Shown here in pieces: positions 24,523-33,030 of a stretch of DNA of 64,000 bases. Numbering within the stretch: the stretch's first letter is position 1; the number at the start of each line of letters is the position of its first letter. The notes under the pieces were generated by a model, which saw only the letters and a program-made list of their open reading frames with translations, was not told the origin of the DNA and did not search any database. Location of the stretch: NCBI RefSeq assembly GCF_004151105.1, contig NZ_PHRF01000090.1:62001-126000 (forward strand). Reading direction: 5' to 3'. The stretch comes from Streptomyces sp. L-9-10. GTDB taxonomy: Bacteria; Actinomycetota; Actinomycetes; Streptomycetales; Streptomycetaceae. The position numbers and the translations under genes were made by a program.

Positions 24523-25365
24523 ATGCGCTCCCGCCGCCGTTCCAGGACCGGAGCCATCGTGGCCGGCCTCGCCGTAGCGACCACCCTCGGCGCCGCCGCC
24601 ACCGCGCTTGATCTGACCAGGGCCGGGGCCAACCCGACCTTCACTCTTCCTCCGGTCAACGCGCCCTTCGACTACCAGATCGGCGGGGCGTACACCCCGC
24701 CCTCCGGGGTGAAGGTCGTCAGCCGTGATGTGAAGGCGTCCCCGGCATCGGGTCTCTACAACATCTGCTACGTGAACGCCTTCCAGACCCAGCAGGAAGG
24801 CGATGCCGGCGGACCGCAGGAATGGGACAGCGACCTGCTGCTGACCGATGACGGCGGCCCGGTCGTCGACCCCGACTGGGACGAGGTCATCCTCGACATC
24901 ACCACGGACGCCAAGCGTCAGCGGATCGCGGACAAGATCAATGGCTATATCGACCAGTGTGCGTCCAAGGGCTTCGACGCCGTCGAACTCGACAACTACG
25001 ACACCTTCACCCGTGACGTGGTGAACGGCAGGATCACCGCCGACCACGCCCAGTCCTACATTCGTCTCCTGTCGCAGCACGCCCACGCCAAGGGGCTGGC
25101 CGTCGGGCAGAAGAACACCGTCGAACTGGCCGGCGACCGGAAGGCCAACGGGCTCGACTTCGCCATCGCCGAGGAATGCGGCGACCCCCGCTGGAACGAG
25201 TGCGCCGAGTACCTCTCGGCCTTCGGCGACAACGCCATCTTCATCGAGTACACGAGCGCGGGCATGAAGAACGCGTGCGTCTACGGCGACCGCGTGAGCG
25301 TGATCCGGCGGGATGTCGACGTCAGTCCGGCGGGCAGCAGCGGGTACGTGCGCGAGACCTGCTGA
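24523..25365 (+). CDS. Secreted GH114 endo-alpha-1,4-polygalactosaminidase
   Basis: A 280-residue GH114 protein. ATG 24523 follows TTGGAG and starts a signal peptide rich in Arg and Ala (MRSRRRSRTGAIVAGLAVA). The family pattern is clear: PFDYQIGGAYTPPSGVKVVSRD, LYNICYVNAFQTQ, VILDITTDAKRQRIADKI and CASKGFDAVELDNYDTFTRD with the catalytic acids, then IAEECGDPRWNEC. Characterised members (fungal Ega3, bacterial polygalactosaminidases) cut alpha-1,4-linked galactosamine, found in fungal galactosaminogalactan. It sits between a GH12 enzyme and the alpha-glucoside import genes and is convergent with the latter. Confidence 0.9.
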   Translation: MRSRRRSRTGAIVAGLAVATTLGAAATALDLTRAGANPTFTLPPVNAPFDYQIGGAYTPPSGVKVVSRDVKASPASGLYNICYVNAFQTQQEGDAGGPQEWDSDLLLTDDGGPVVDPDWDEVILDITTDAKRQRIADKINGYIDQCASKGFDAVELDNYDTFTRDVVNGRITADHAQSYIRLLSQHAHAKGLAVGQKNTVELAGDRKANGLDFAIAEECGDPRWNECAEYLSAFGDNAIFIEYTSAGMKNACVYGDRVSVIRRDVDVSPAGSSGYVRETC

Positions 25366-25395
25366 CCGGGCACCACAATCCGCAGAACGACGGGC

Positions 25396-25444
25396 GGGCC
25401 GTGAGGACGCGTGAACCGGTGACGGTCACGCCTCCTCACGGCCC
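25396..25444. terminator. Bidirectional terminator between convergent GH114 and MalG genes
   Basis: A 12-bp perfect stem (25396-25407 with 25433-25444; arm GGGCCGTGAGGA), then one C/C mismatch and a 6-bp inner stem (GCGTGA/TCACGC). It sits between the stop codons of two convergent genes. Confidence 0.85.
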
Positions 25445-25482
25445 GTCGCCCGCTTCCGCGGGCCGGGATCAGGGCGTGGGGA

Positions 25483-26403
25483 TCACTTGACGGACCCCGC
25501 CATCACCCCCTGCACGAAGTGCCGCTGGAAGGCGAAGAAAACCACGACGGGCACGATCAGCGAGAGGAAGGCCCCGGGGGCCAGAACGTCGATGTTGCTG
25601 CCGAACTGCCGTACCTGGGACTGTAGTTCAACGGTGAGCGGCTGCGATGACGTGTCCGCGAAGAGCAGCGCCACCAGCATGTCGTTCCACACCCACAGGA
25701 ACTGGAAGATCGCCAGGCTGGCGATGGCCGGGCGTCCCACCGGGATGACGAGCCGGGTGAAGATCCGCCACTCGCTGCCGCCGTCCATCCGGGCGGCTTC
25801 CAGCATTTCGCGCGGTATGTCGGCGAAATAGTTGCGCAGCAGGAAGATCGCGAACGGGAGCCCGTAGGCGACGTGGAAGAGCACCACACCCGGGATGGTG
25901 CCGAACAGGCCCAGCTGCCCGAAGAGCTTGGCGACCGGCAGCAGGCCGATCTGGACCGGGACCACGAGCAGGGCCACGACCAGCAGGAAGATCCAGTCCC
26001 GGCCGGGGAACTCCAGCCAGGCGAAGGCGTATCCGGCCAGCGCCGCGATCACGACGACCAGCGCGGTGGCGGGCACCGAGATGAACACGGTGTTCCAGAA
26101 GGCCCGGGTGATCCCCGTGTTGCCGAGCAGTGCGGTGTAGTTGTCGAAGGACAACTGACCCGGGCTGGCCAGGGTGGTCCACCAGCCACTCGCCGCGTTG
26201 TCCTGTGCCGTGCGGAGCGAGGACAGGAGCAGACCGGCGAGCGGGGTGATCCAGACGAGACTGATCACGACCAGGAATGCCTGGACCAGACTGTTGCCCA
26301 GCCAGCGGCTGAGCCGGCTTCCCGCGGTGCGTCGCGGACGCGCGGACCCGACGGACGCCGGCTGCTTCACCTCCGCCGGCCGGGTGGGTGCGGTGGTGCT
26401 CAT
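25483..26403 (-). CDS. Alpha-glucoside-type ABC importer permease (MalG-like)
   Basis: A 306-residue six-TM permease of the carbohydrate uptake 1 family. ATG 26403 overlaps the stop of the MalF-like gene (ATGA), fixing the start. The N-terminal 36 residues are cytoplasmic and basic. The ATPase-contact loop is EAARMDGGSEWRIFTRLVIP, with FQFLWVWNDMLVALLF after it, and the C-terminus ends HFVQGVMAGSVK as in MalG/AglG proteins. It is last in the minus-strand operon. No ATP-binding gene lies nearby; such Streptomyces importers share the MsiK ATPase encoded elsewhere (established for several such systems). Confidence 0.94.
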   Translation of the reverse strand: MSTTAPTRPAEVKQPASVGSARPRRTAGSRLSRWLGNSLVQAFLVVISLVWITPLAGLLLSSLRTAQDNAASGWWTTLASPGQLSFDNYTALLGNTGITRAFWNTVFISVPATALVVVIAALAGYAFAWLEFPGRDWIFLLVVALLVVPVQIGLLPVAKLFGQLGLFGTIPGVVLFHVAYGLPFAIFLLRNYFADIPREMLEAARMDGGSEWRIFTRLVIPVGRPAIASLAIFQFLWVWNDMLVALLFADTSSQPLTVELQSQVRQFGSNIDVLAPGAFLSLIVPVVVFFAFQRHFVQGVMAGSVK

Positions 26404-27770
26404 GACTGACTCCTGCGGAAGCGGCGGACGTTGAAGACCATGGCGGGGATGACGAGAAGCAGGAGCAGGACGCCGAGCGCGCTTCCCAGCCCCTGGTTGT
26501 TGCCTCCGCCGAACGAGACCAGCCACATCTGGGTGGCCAGTACGGTGGCGTCCTCCTGCACCGGGCCGGGCGCGATGATGTAGACGAGGTCGAAGACCTT
26601 CATCACATTGATCACCAGGGTCACGAAGACCACGGTCAGGATGGGAGCGAGCAAGGGCACGGTGATCTTGCGGAACACCTGCCACTCGGTCGCGCCGTCC
26701 ATGCGGGCCGCTTCGAGCGTGTCACGCGGCAGCGAGGCCAGCCCGGCGCCGATCAGCACCATGGCGAACCCGGTCCAGATCCACAGATACGCTCCGATGA
26801 TGGCCGGGGTGACCAGCGCGGGTCCGAGCCAGGAGACGCCTTCGTAGGGCGGGGCGAAGTTCGTCGCCGGAAGCCGCACGGTGTACGCGCCGGGGTCGAG
26901 GTTCCGGAAGCTGAAGGAGCCGTCGGCCGCCGTGGTGGCTCGGGCAACGGTCTTCCCGTCCCGCACCGCTTCGACGGCGACCTCCGGCAGCCCGCTCTCG
27001 GCCTTGTCGACCTTGCCCTGCTCGCCGCCACCCCCCGGGGCGAAGTCCAGATACACCACGCCGCGCAGCTCCGTCCCGGCCGCCTGCCGGGCAGCCGCCG
27101 CGAAGGCGGATTCGGCCTGGGACGGGACGTCCTTGGGCGCTACGCCGACGAGCCCCAGGACCGCTGTCCCGCCGGGTGACACCGTGTCCGACGTCGCGTA
27201 CGACCCGTCGGACCCCTTGGTCAGGCCCTGGCCGTCACGGGCGCGTGCGGAGGGATAGGAGGCCGAGTCCTCGAAGGCGTCGTGCACCCCGACGGCGGCG
27301 GCGTTGAGGACGCCCTTGTCGGGGTTCTCCTCGTAGGCGAGGCGGAAGATGATCCCGGCCGCGAGGAACGACACGGCCATCGGCAGGAACAGCAGCAGTT
27401 TGAACGCGGTGGCCCAACGCACCTTCTCCACCAGGACGGCGAGGATCAGACCGAGCCCGGTGAGGACGGTCGGAGCGACGACGATCCAGATGGTGCTGTT
27501 GCGGATGGCCTTGAGCGTCGCCGGATCGCGGAACACCTCGGCGTAGTTCCCGCCGCCGACGAACCGGCTGCCGCCCGCGTCGAAGAAGCTGCGGCCGATC
27601 GAGAACAGCACCGGGTAGACGACGAGCGCGCCGAGGAGGAGCAGAGCCGGCAGGACGAAGGTGACGGCGACGGCCCGGCGGCGCCGCCTGGCGCGCTGAT
27701 GGGCGTTCGTCCCCCGGGGAGCGGAGCCGGCCGGGTCTTTGGCCCGGGTGGGGGCGGTGGTGGCGGTCAT
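26400..27770 (-). CDS. Alpha-glucoside-type ABC importer permease with large extracytoplasmic insert (MalF-like)
   Basis: A 456-residue permease, about 150 longer than typical MalF-like actinobacterial permeases. ATG 27770 (MTATTAPTRAKDP) fits the basic N-terminus before TM1. TMs 1-3 lie in residues 33-145 and TMs 4-6 after residue 316. Between them, residues 148-315 form an insert with a Lys/Asp/Ser-rich part and a transthyretin-like segment (ATTAADGSFSFRNLDPGAYTVRLP). E. coli MalF has a comparable P2 domain that contacts the binding protein. The coupling loop is EAARMDGATEWQVFRKITVP. It starts 10 nt after the binding-protein stop and overlaps the MalG gene. Confidence 0.93.
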   Translation of the reverse strand: MTATTAPTRAKDPAGSAPRGTNAHQRARRRRRAVAVTFVLPALLLLGALVVYPVLFSIGRSFFDAGGSRFVGGGNYAEVFRDPATLKAIRNSTIWIVVAPTVLTGLGLILAVLVEKVRWATAFKLLLFLPMAVSFLAAGIIFRLAYEENPDKGVLNAAAVGVHDAFEDSASYPSARARDGQGLTKGSDGSYATSDTVSPGGTAVLGLVGVAPKDVPSQAESAFAAAARQAAGTELRGVVYLDFAPGGGGEQGKVDKAESGLPEVAVEAVRDGKTVARATTAADGSFSFRNLDPGAYTVRLPATNFAPPYEGVSWLGPALVTPAIIGAYLWIWTGFAMVLIGAGLASLPRDTLEAARMDGATEWQVFRKITVPLLAPILTVVFVTLVINVMKVFDLVYIIAPGPVQEDATVLATQMWLVSFGGGNNQGLGSALGVLLLLLVIPAMVFNVRRFRRSQS

Positions 27771-27780
27771 GATGTCTGCC

Positions 27781-29106
27781 TCAGCCCCGGTACGCCTTGG
27801 CGGCCGCGGCTTCGAGGCGGCCCGCCGTGGCCTTGGGGTCGGAGGGGTCGCGCAGGAAGTCCTGGAGGAGCTTCCACTCGCCCATGCCCTTGGTTCCGCC
27901 GAACGCGGCAGGCGCCTGGTCGGACATGTCGAAGCGGACCGAATCCCCGGCCCCGACCAGCGATTCGGCGGTGCGACGGGTGGTTTCGTCGCCGTACTTC
28001 GCGAGGTCGACGTTCTTGTTCGGGGAGACGAAGCCTCCCAGCCCGGCCCAGACCTCCGCCGCCTCAGGGCTCGCCAGGTACTCCATGAAGGCCATGGCCG
28101 CCTTCTGGTTCTTGCCGTCCTTGAGCACCACGGCGGCATCGCCGCCGCTGACCACGGGGGCCTTTCCGCCGTCGACGGCGGGGAAGGGGAAGAACGAGGC
28201 TTCCTCGCCGATCTTCTTGCCGAACTCGTCCTTGGCGACCCCGGCCACGAAGTCGCCTTCGTAGACCATGCCCGCCTCGGGTTCGGGGCCGAAGACCTTC
28301 TCGACCGAACCGGGGAAGTCGGTGCTGAGGGCGCCCTTCTGGCCGCCCGCGATCAGTTCCTTGTCGGCGAAGAGGGTGCCGAGCGTGGTGAGTGCCTTGA
28401 CCACCGTGGGGTCGGTCCACTTGATGGTGTGGGCGGCGAGCTGGTCGTACTTCTCGGGACCGGCCTGCGAGAGGTAGATGTTCTCGAACCAGTCGGTGAG
28501 GGTCCAGCCGTCCTCGCCCGCGACGGCGAAGGCGGAGAGCCCGGAGTCGGAGACCGCCTGTGCAGAGGTGAGCATCTCCGCGTACGTCTTCGGCGGCTCG
28601 ACGCCCGCCTGGTCGAGGGCCTCGGGGCTGTACCAGACGGTCGACTTGTGGGCCGCCTTGTAGTACAGGCCGTACAGCGAGCCGTCGACACTGCCGTACT
28701 TCTTCCACACGGACGCGTAGTTGGCGTCCACGGACCGCTGTGCGGTCGCGGAGAGGGGCTTGAGCCAGCCCTGCTTCGCGAACTGCTGGAGTACGCCCAC
28801 CTGGGGCACCATCGCGACATCGGGGGCGTTGCCGCCCTCGATCTTGCTTCCGATGACGGTCGAGACGTTGTCACCGGTCGAGACGAACTCGGTCCTGGCG
28901 CCGGTCTTCTCGGAGAAGGCGTCGAGCACCTTCTGGAAGTTCTTCTGCTCGGCCCCCGACCACACGCCGGCGACGGAAATCGTCTGCCCCCCGAGGGACT
29001 TGTCACCGCCGCCCGCGGTGGTGACGGGATCACCGCCGCAGGCGGTGGCGCCGAGAGCCAGGGTCACCGCGGTACAACTCAGGAGCATCGCGCTTCGTCG
29101 CGTCAT
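27781..29106 (-). CDS. Extracellular solute-binding lipoprotein for alpha-glucosides (AglE-like)
   Basis: A 441-residue family 1 solute-binding protein. ATG 29106 (MTRRSAMLLSCTAVTL) has AGAGGAAA upstream; the lipobox is ATAC-GG, so it is membrane-anchored. Features: ISVAGVWSGAEQKNFQKVLDAF, GNAPDVAMVPQVGVLQQFAKQG, a Trp/Tyr-rich sugar pocket and FDMSDQAPAAFGGTKGMGEW. It is transcribed with GH13, MalF and MalG genes, which points to maltose, maltodextrins or related alpha-glucosides as ligand. It lies 74 bp after the GH13 gene and 10 bp before MalF. Confidence 0.93.
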   Translation of the reverse strand: MTRRSAMLLSCTAVTLALGATACGGDPVTTAGGGDKSLGGQTISVAGVWSGAEQKNFQKVLDAFSEKTGARTEFVSTGDNVSTVIGSKIEGGNAPDVAMVPQVGVLQQFAKQGWLKPLSATAQRSVDANYASVWKKYGSVDGSLYGLYYKAAHKSTVWYSPEALDQAGVEPPKTYAEMLTSAQAVSDSGLSAFAVAGEDGWTLTDWFENIYLSQAGPEKYDQLAAHTIKWTDPTVVKALTTLGTLFADKELIAGGQKGALSTDFPGSVEKVFGPEPEAGMVYEGDFVAGVAKDEFGKKIGEEASFFPFPAVDGGKAPVVSGGDAAVVLKDGKNQKAAMAFMEYLASPEAAEVWAGLGGFVSPNKNVDLAKYGDETTRRTAESLVGAGDSVRFDMSDQAPAAFGGTKGMGEWKLLQDFLRDPSDPKATAGRLEAAAAKAYRG

Positions 29107-29180
29107 GGTCTGTTTCCTCTGGGGTTGGGATGGGGGTTCGTGCGGTACGCACGGGGAGGCGCTGAGGGGTGTCGGCGCTC

Positions 29181-30881
29181 TCAGAGCTCGGTGTGGTCGC
29201 TGATCCACCAGGCGGCGGTGGATCCTGGAAGCACGCCGACGGGGCAGGGCCCGCTGGAGAGCAGTGGGGAACCGGAGACCGGGGCCGGTACGGGGGCGGT
29301 GCCGAAATTCACGGCGCAGACGAGCCCGTCGCCTCGGACGAAGGCCAGCACGTCCGGCCGGGTCTCCAGCCAGCGCAGCGTTCCTTCGCCCAACTGAGGC
29401 AGCCCGGCGCGCAGTTGAAGGCCGTCGCGATAGAGGTGCCAGAAGGAACGGGTGTCGGCGAGCGCGCGGTCGGTGGCGTGGTCGGCGAACCAGCCGGGCT
29501 GGGGCAGCCAGGGCTTGGCCCCATCGGCGCCGGACGTGAAGCCGAACGGGGACGCGTGTCCCGACCAGGGCAGCGGGACCCGGCAGCCGTCGCGTATCCG
29601 GGCCCGGCTGCCGGTGCGCCGGAAGATGGGGTCGGTGACCACGTCGTCGGGCAGGTCGACGACCTCCGGCAGACCGAGCTCCTCGCCCTGGTAGATATAG
29701 GCCCCACCGGGCAGGGCCAGCATCAGGAGGGCGGCGGCACGGGCGCGTGCCGCGCCCAGCCCGCTCTTCTCGGTGCCGGACTCCCCGTAACGGGTGACTG
29801 TCCGGACCTGGTCGTGGTTGTTGAGGACCCAGGTGACGGTGGAGCCGGTGCCCGCGATGTCCTGCATGGCCTCCGAGACGACCTTGCGGAAGGCGTCGGC
29901 GTCCCATGGCGCACTGAGCAGGTCGAAGAAGAACGCCTGGTGCAGCTCGTCCGGGCGTACGTACCGGGCGTGTTCGCGCGCGGTCGGCACGGAAACCTCG
30001 CCGACCAGCAGCCGTTCACGGCCGTCGCGGGCGGTGTACTCCTCGCAGACCGACCGCCAGTGCCGCCATACGTCGTGCACCTCGGGCTGGTTCCACGCCA
30101 GTGGGTTCACGGAGTCACGGGTGCGGGCGTCGGCCTCGGGGTCGGGGGAGTCGGGCAGGTCCGGGTGCTTGAAGAGGCCGGCCGCCACGTCGATACGGAA
30201 ACCGTCGACACCGCGGTCGAGCCAGAAGCGCAGCGCTTCGTCGAAGTAGGCGCCGACCTCGGTGTCGCGCCAGTTCAGATCGGGCTGCTCGGGCGTGAAC
30301 ATGTGCAGGTACCACTGGCCGGGCGAACCGTCCGCCTCCGTGACCCGGGTCCATGCCGGGCCGCCGAACATCGCGTGCCAGTTGTTGGGCGGTTCCTCGC
30401 CGCCGGGCCCCCTGCCGTCGGCGAAGTGGAACCGGGCGCGTGCCGGACTCCCGGGCGCGGCGGCGAGCGCTTCGGTGAACCACGGGTGCTCGCTGGAGCA
30501 GTGGTTGGGGACGATGTCGAGCAGCACCTTCACACCGAGCCGGTGTGCGTCGCCGACCAGCAGACCGAACTCGGTGAGGTCGCCGAAGACCGGGTCGACG
30601 TCGCAGTAGTCGGCCACGTCGTAGCCGTGGTCGTGCTGGGGCGAGGGGTAGAAGGGGCTCAGCCAGATGCCGTCGACACCGAGCTTCTTGAGATACGGCA
30701 ACCCGGCACGGACGCCGGCCAGATCACCGATCCCGTCTCCCGTGCTGTCCAGGAAGCTGCGCACATAGACCTGATAGATCACCGCGTCGCGCCACCAGGG
30801 ACGTGCCGCGGAGAGTACGGGGCCGTCGCCGACCGGAGCTGGAAGCTTCACCCGTTGACCTTGTTTCTGCGCGAAGGGCAT
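29181..30881 (-). CDS. GH13 alpha-glucosidase (AglA-like)
   Basis: A 566-residue cytoplasmic GH13 enzyme of the oligo-1,6/alpha-glucosidase type. Conserved regions: DIVPNHCSSEHPWF (region I), nucleophile Asp231 in GFRIDVA, acid/base Glu295 in LLVGEVSV and Asp357 in NNHDQVR; ADYCDVDPVFGDL and the QPDLNW segment indicate an exo-acting alpha-glucosidase. No signal peptide, so it acts on imported oligosaccharides. It lies between two solute-binding protein genes. The 173-bp gap upstream contains two copies of the CCTAACNNGTA motif, one only 26 bp from the start, suggesting a separately repressed promoter. Confidence 0.94.
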   Translation of the reverse strand: MPFAQKQGQRVKLPAPVGDGPVLSAARPWWRDAVIYQVYVRSFLDSTGDGIGDLAGVRAGLPYLKKLGVDGIWLSPFYPSPQHDHGYDVADYCDVDPVFGDLTEFGLLVGDAHRLGVKVLLDIVPNHCSSEHPWFTEALAAAPGSPARARFHFADGRGPGGEEPPNNWHAMFGGPAWTRVTEADGSPGQWYLHMFTPEQPDLNWRDTEVGAYFDEALRFWLDRGVDGFRIDVAAGLFKHPDLPDSPDPEADARTRDSVNPLAWNQPEVHDVWRHWRSVCEEYTARDGRERLLVGEVSVPTAREHARYVRPDELHQAFFFDLLSAPWDADAFRKVVSEAMQDIAGTGSTVTWVLNNHDQVRTVTRYGESGTEKSGLGAARARAAALLMLALPGGAYIYQGEELGLPEVVDLPDDVVTDPIFRRTGSRARIRDGCRVPLPWSGHASPFGFTSGADGAKPWLPQPGWFADHATDRALADTRSFWHLYRDGLQLRAGLPQLGEGTLRWLETRPDVLAFVRGDGLVCAVNFGTAPVPAPVSGSPLLSSGPCPVGVLPGSTAAWWISDHTEL

Positions 30882-30906
30882 CCGCAGTTGACCCTGCGGT
30901 TATGCA

Positions 30907-30917
30907 TACATGTTAGG
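30907..30917 (-). promoter_or_regulatory. Candidate operator A (CCTAACATGTA)
   Basis: On the minus strand the site reads TACCTAACATGTATGCAT and ends 26 bp before the GH13 start, in an A/T-rich patch unlike the surrounding DNA. It shares CCTAACNNGTA with sites at 31025 and 32394. Its place near the start fits a repressor site; GntR or LacI-type regulators are common for such loci. Confidence 0.55.
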
Positions 30918-31024
30918 TAGAGGTTTCCAGACAGTGTCAACGGTCAGCTCGAAACACAGGAGAAGTTGAGCCCTATATCCGCATTTAGGGACCAGAAGGG
31001 CAGGACGAGAGGCGTCGTTCGATA

Positions 31025-31035
31025 CCTAACAAGTA
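31025..31035 (+). promoter_or_regulatory. Candidate operator B (CCTAACAAGTA)
   Basis: A second CCTAACNNGTA copy, on the plus strand, about 145 bp upstream of the GH13 start and 20 bp after the end of the second solute-binding gene. Its opposite orientation to site A could allow looping over the promoter. Confidence 0.5.
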
Positions 31036-31054
31036 ACTAGGGTGTGAGGGAGAC

Positions 31055-32338
31055 TCAGCCGCGGCGCGCGATGGCCGCCAGCTCGACGGCCAGCCGGCGC
31101 ACAGCGGCCTCCGGCGTCTGATGCTGCGCCATCGCGTCGTTCACCACGGCCTGCACGGCGAGACTCACCTGCTCGTACCGCGGGCTCTTGGGCCGGGGCG
31201 CGGCGGCCAGCACGCTCGCGCGCAGCGCCGGCAGGTACGGGAACCGCCGTACGAGCTCGGGGTCCTGATAGACCGATGCCCTGACCGGCGGCAGCGAGCC
31301 CTCGGTGAGCACTCTGCGCTGCACCCGGTCGCTGGTGAGATAGGCGATCAGATCCCTGGCGGACGCGGGATACCGGGCATGCGCACCGACCGCGAGATTC
31401 GACCCCCCGAGGACGCTGGTGCCCGAGCCGTCGCTGCCCGGCAGCGGTACGGCACCGAACTTCCCGGCGATCTTCGAGTCCGCGCCGGACGCCCCGGCGA
31501 AGGTGTACGGCCAGTTGCGCAGAAAGAGCAGTTCGCCGTTCTGGAAAGCCCGGCGGGACTCCTCCTCCTTGTACGTCAGCGCGGCCTTCGGGATCCAGCC
31601 GTCACGCACCCCGCGGGCCAGGAGGCCGATACCGGTACGGGCCGCGGCCGAATCCACCGTCACCCGCTCGCCCTCGTCGCCAAGGATCGAGCCGCCCGCC
31701 GAATAGACCATCTCGGCGGCGTTGACGGTCAGGCCCTCGTACGGCAGGAACTGCCCCGCGTAGCCGCCGACACCGTACTTCGGGGCGATCGTCCTCGCCT
31801 GACGCTCCAGCTCGGCCCAGGTGCGCGGGGGCCGCTCGCCCTCCCGGTCCAGGAGGTCCTTGCGGTAGTAGAGCATCCCGGCGTTGGTCACATACGGGAC
31901 GGCGTACAGCTTCCCCGCGTAGGTCGCGGTCTCGACCACCGGCGGGAGGAAGGACTCCAGCGGAAACCTGTCGGGCTCCAGCGGTGTGATCCAGCCGGCC
32001 TCGGCGAACTCCGAGGTCCAGGCCACATCGATGTTGAGGATGTCGTAGCGCCCGGCGCCGGAGCGCAGCTCCGTGATCATCTGTGCCCGCGCCTCGTCGG
32101 CGGAGTCCGGGAGTTCGACGAGTGTGACCTTCTCCCGCGGATGGCCCCGGTTCCAGTCGTCGAGCAACGGCCCCAGATAGTTGGTGAGGTCCCCGGCCGT
32201 GGCCAGTGTCATCGGCCCGCGTCCACCGTCCCGCACCCCGCCGGCCGCTTCGCCGCCGCGCACGCCGGCACCCGCGTAACCGGTCAGAACCATGGTGACG
32301 ATCAAGAGCGCCCTACCGGCGGCACGTATCCACCGCAT
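31055..32338 (-). CDS. Second extracellular solute-binding protein, lacking a lipobox
   Basis: A 427-residue family 1 solute-binding protein. ATG 32338 has GGGAGGAA upstream. The N-terminus (MRWIRAAGRALLIVTMVLTGYAGAG) looks like a Sec signal but has no lipobox Cys, unlike the binding protein at 27781. The body has LATAGDLTNYLGPLLDDWNRGHP, YDILNIDVAWTSEFAEAGWI and a C-terminal SYQ-like hinge region, close to trehalose/maltose-binding proteins (ThuE/TreS-associated). It has no permease genes of its own; it may be an alternative receptor for the neighbouring MalF/MalG pair or a free exported binding protein. A CCTAACNNGTA site lies 56 bp upstream. Confidence 0.9.
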   Translation of the reverse strand: MRWIRAAGRALLIVTMVLTGYAGAGVRGGEAAGGVRDGGRGPMTLATAGDLTNYLGPLLDDWNRGHPREKVTLVELPDSADEARAQMITELRSGAGRYDILNIDVAWTSEFAEAGWITPLEPDRFPLESFLPPVVETATYAGKLYAVPYVTNAGMLYYRKDLLDREGERPPRTWAELERQARTIAPKYGVGGYAGQFLPYEGLTVNAAEMVYSAGGSILGDEGERVTVDSAAARTGIGLLARGVRDGWIPKAALTYKEEESRRAFQNGELLFLRNWPYTFAGASGADSKIAGKFGAVPLPGSDGSGTSVLGGSNLAVGAHARYPASARDLIAYLTSDRVQRRVLTEGSLPPVRASVYQDPELVRRFPYLPALRASVLAAAPRPKSPRYEQVSLAVQAVVNDAMAQHQTPEAAVRRLAVELAAIARRG

Positions 32339-32393
32339 GGGTTCCTCCCTGTGCAAGGCCTCCAGGCATCGTCGTCCGGGGTTCCTGCATGTA

Positions 32394-32404
32394 TACCCGT
32401 TAGG
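32394..32404 (-). promoter_or_regulatory. Candidate operator C (CCTAACGGGTA)
   Basis: A third CCTAACNNGTA copy, read on the minus strand as GCCTAACGGGTATACATGCA, 56 bp before the second solute-binding gene. Its flank GTATACATGCA also resembles the flank of site A (GTATGCAT), which strengthens the view that the same regulator binds both. Confidence 0.55.
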
Positions 32405-32514
32405 CATGGGCGATACTAGGCCCGGTCAGACGACGGGGGCGATCCGGGCCCACAGGCCGAGCGGCGAGGAATCCTCCCGGCGCGCGGCCCGACACCAGGG
32501 AGGAGGGAGCGCCC

Positions 32515-33030
32515 ATGCGCATGCCTCTCCTGGCGCTGTTGTCCAGAGGACCGGCCCACGGATACGAACTCAAGCAGGACCTTGAGCAACTGCTGGGCGC
32601 AGCGTACCCTCAGCTGAACGTCGGCCAGATCTACGTCACCCTGAGCCGGCTGGAGAAATCGGGGCTGATCGCGGGCGAGGAGATCGCCCAGTCAAGCCGG
32701 CCCAACAAGAAGATCTACCGGCTGACGGACGCCGGAACCGAGGCGCTGAGCGTCTGGTTCGAGGAGACGGCGGACGAGCCACGGCTCCGGGACGACTTCT
32801 TCATGAAACTCGCCCTCGCTTCGCATACCGGGCTGGCCGACCAGATCGGCCTGATCAACAATCAGCGACGCGAATACCTCAACATCATGCGTGGTCTGTC
32901 GAAGCTGTCGATCACCGAGAACCGTGACAACCGCATCGCCCAACTGCTGATCGAGGGAGCCATGCTGCATCTCCAGGCCGATCTCGACTGGCTGGAGCGC
33001 TGCCAGGAAGAGCTGGAGGGCCCGCGATGA
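32515..33030 (+). CDS. PadR-family transcriptional regulator
   Basis: A 171-residue PadR regulator. The winged helix is MPLLALLSRGPAHGYELKQDLEQLL with NVGQIYVTLSRLEKSGLI and a YRLTDAGTEAL wing, residues 3-80; the C-terminal helical dimerisation domain contains a long coiled region ending WLERCQEELEG. ATG 32515 lies 9 nt after GGAGGAGGG. Its stop overlaps the ATPase start (ATGA), so the regulator and ABC exporter are one operon, the usual arrangement in which PadR senses the exporter's substrate. Confidence 0.94.
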   Translation: MRMPLLALLSRGPAHGYELKQDLEQLLGAAYPQLNVGQIYVTLSRLEKSGLIAGEEIAQSSRPNKKIYRLTDAGTEALSVWFEETADEPRLRDDFFMKLALASHTGLADQIGLINNQRREYLNIMRGLSKLSITENRDNRIAQLLIEGAMLHLQADLDWLERCQEELEGPR

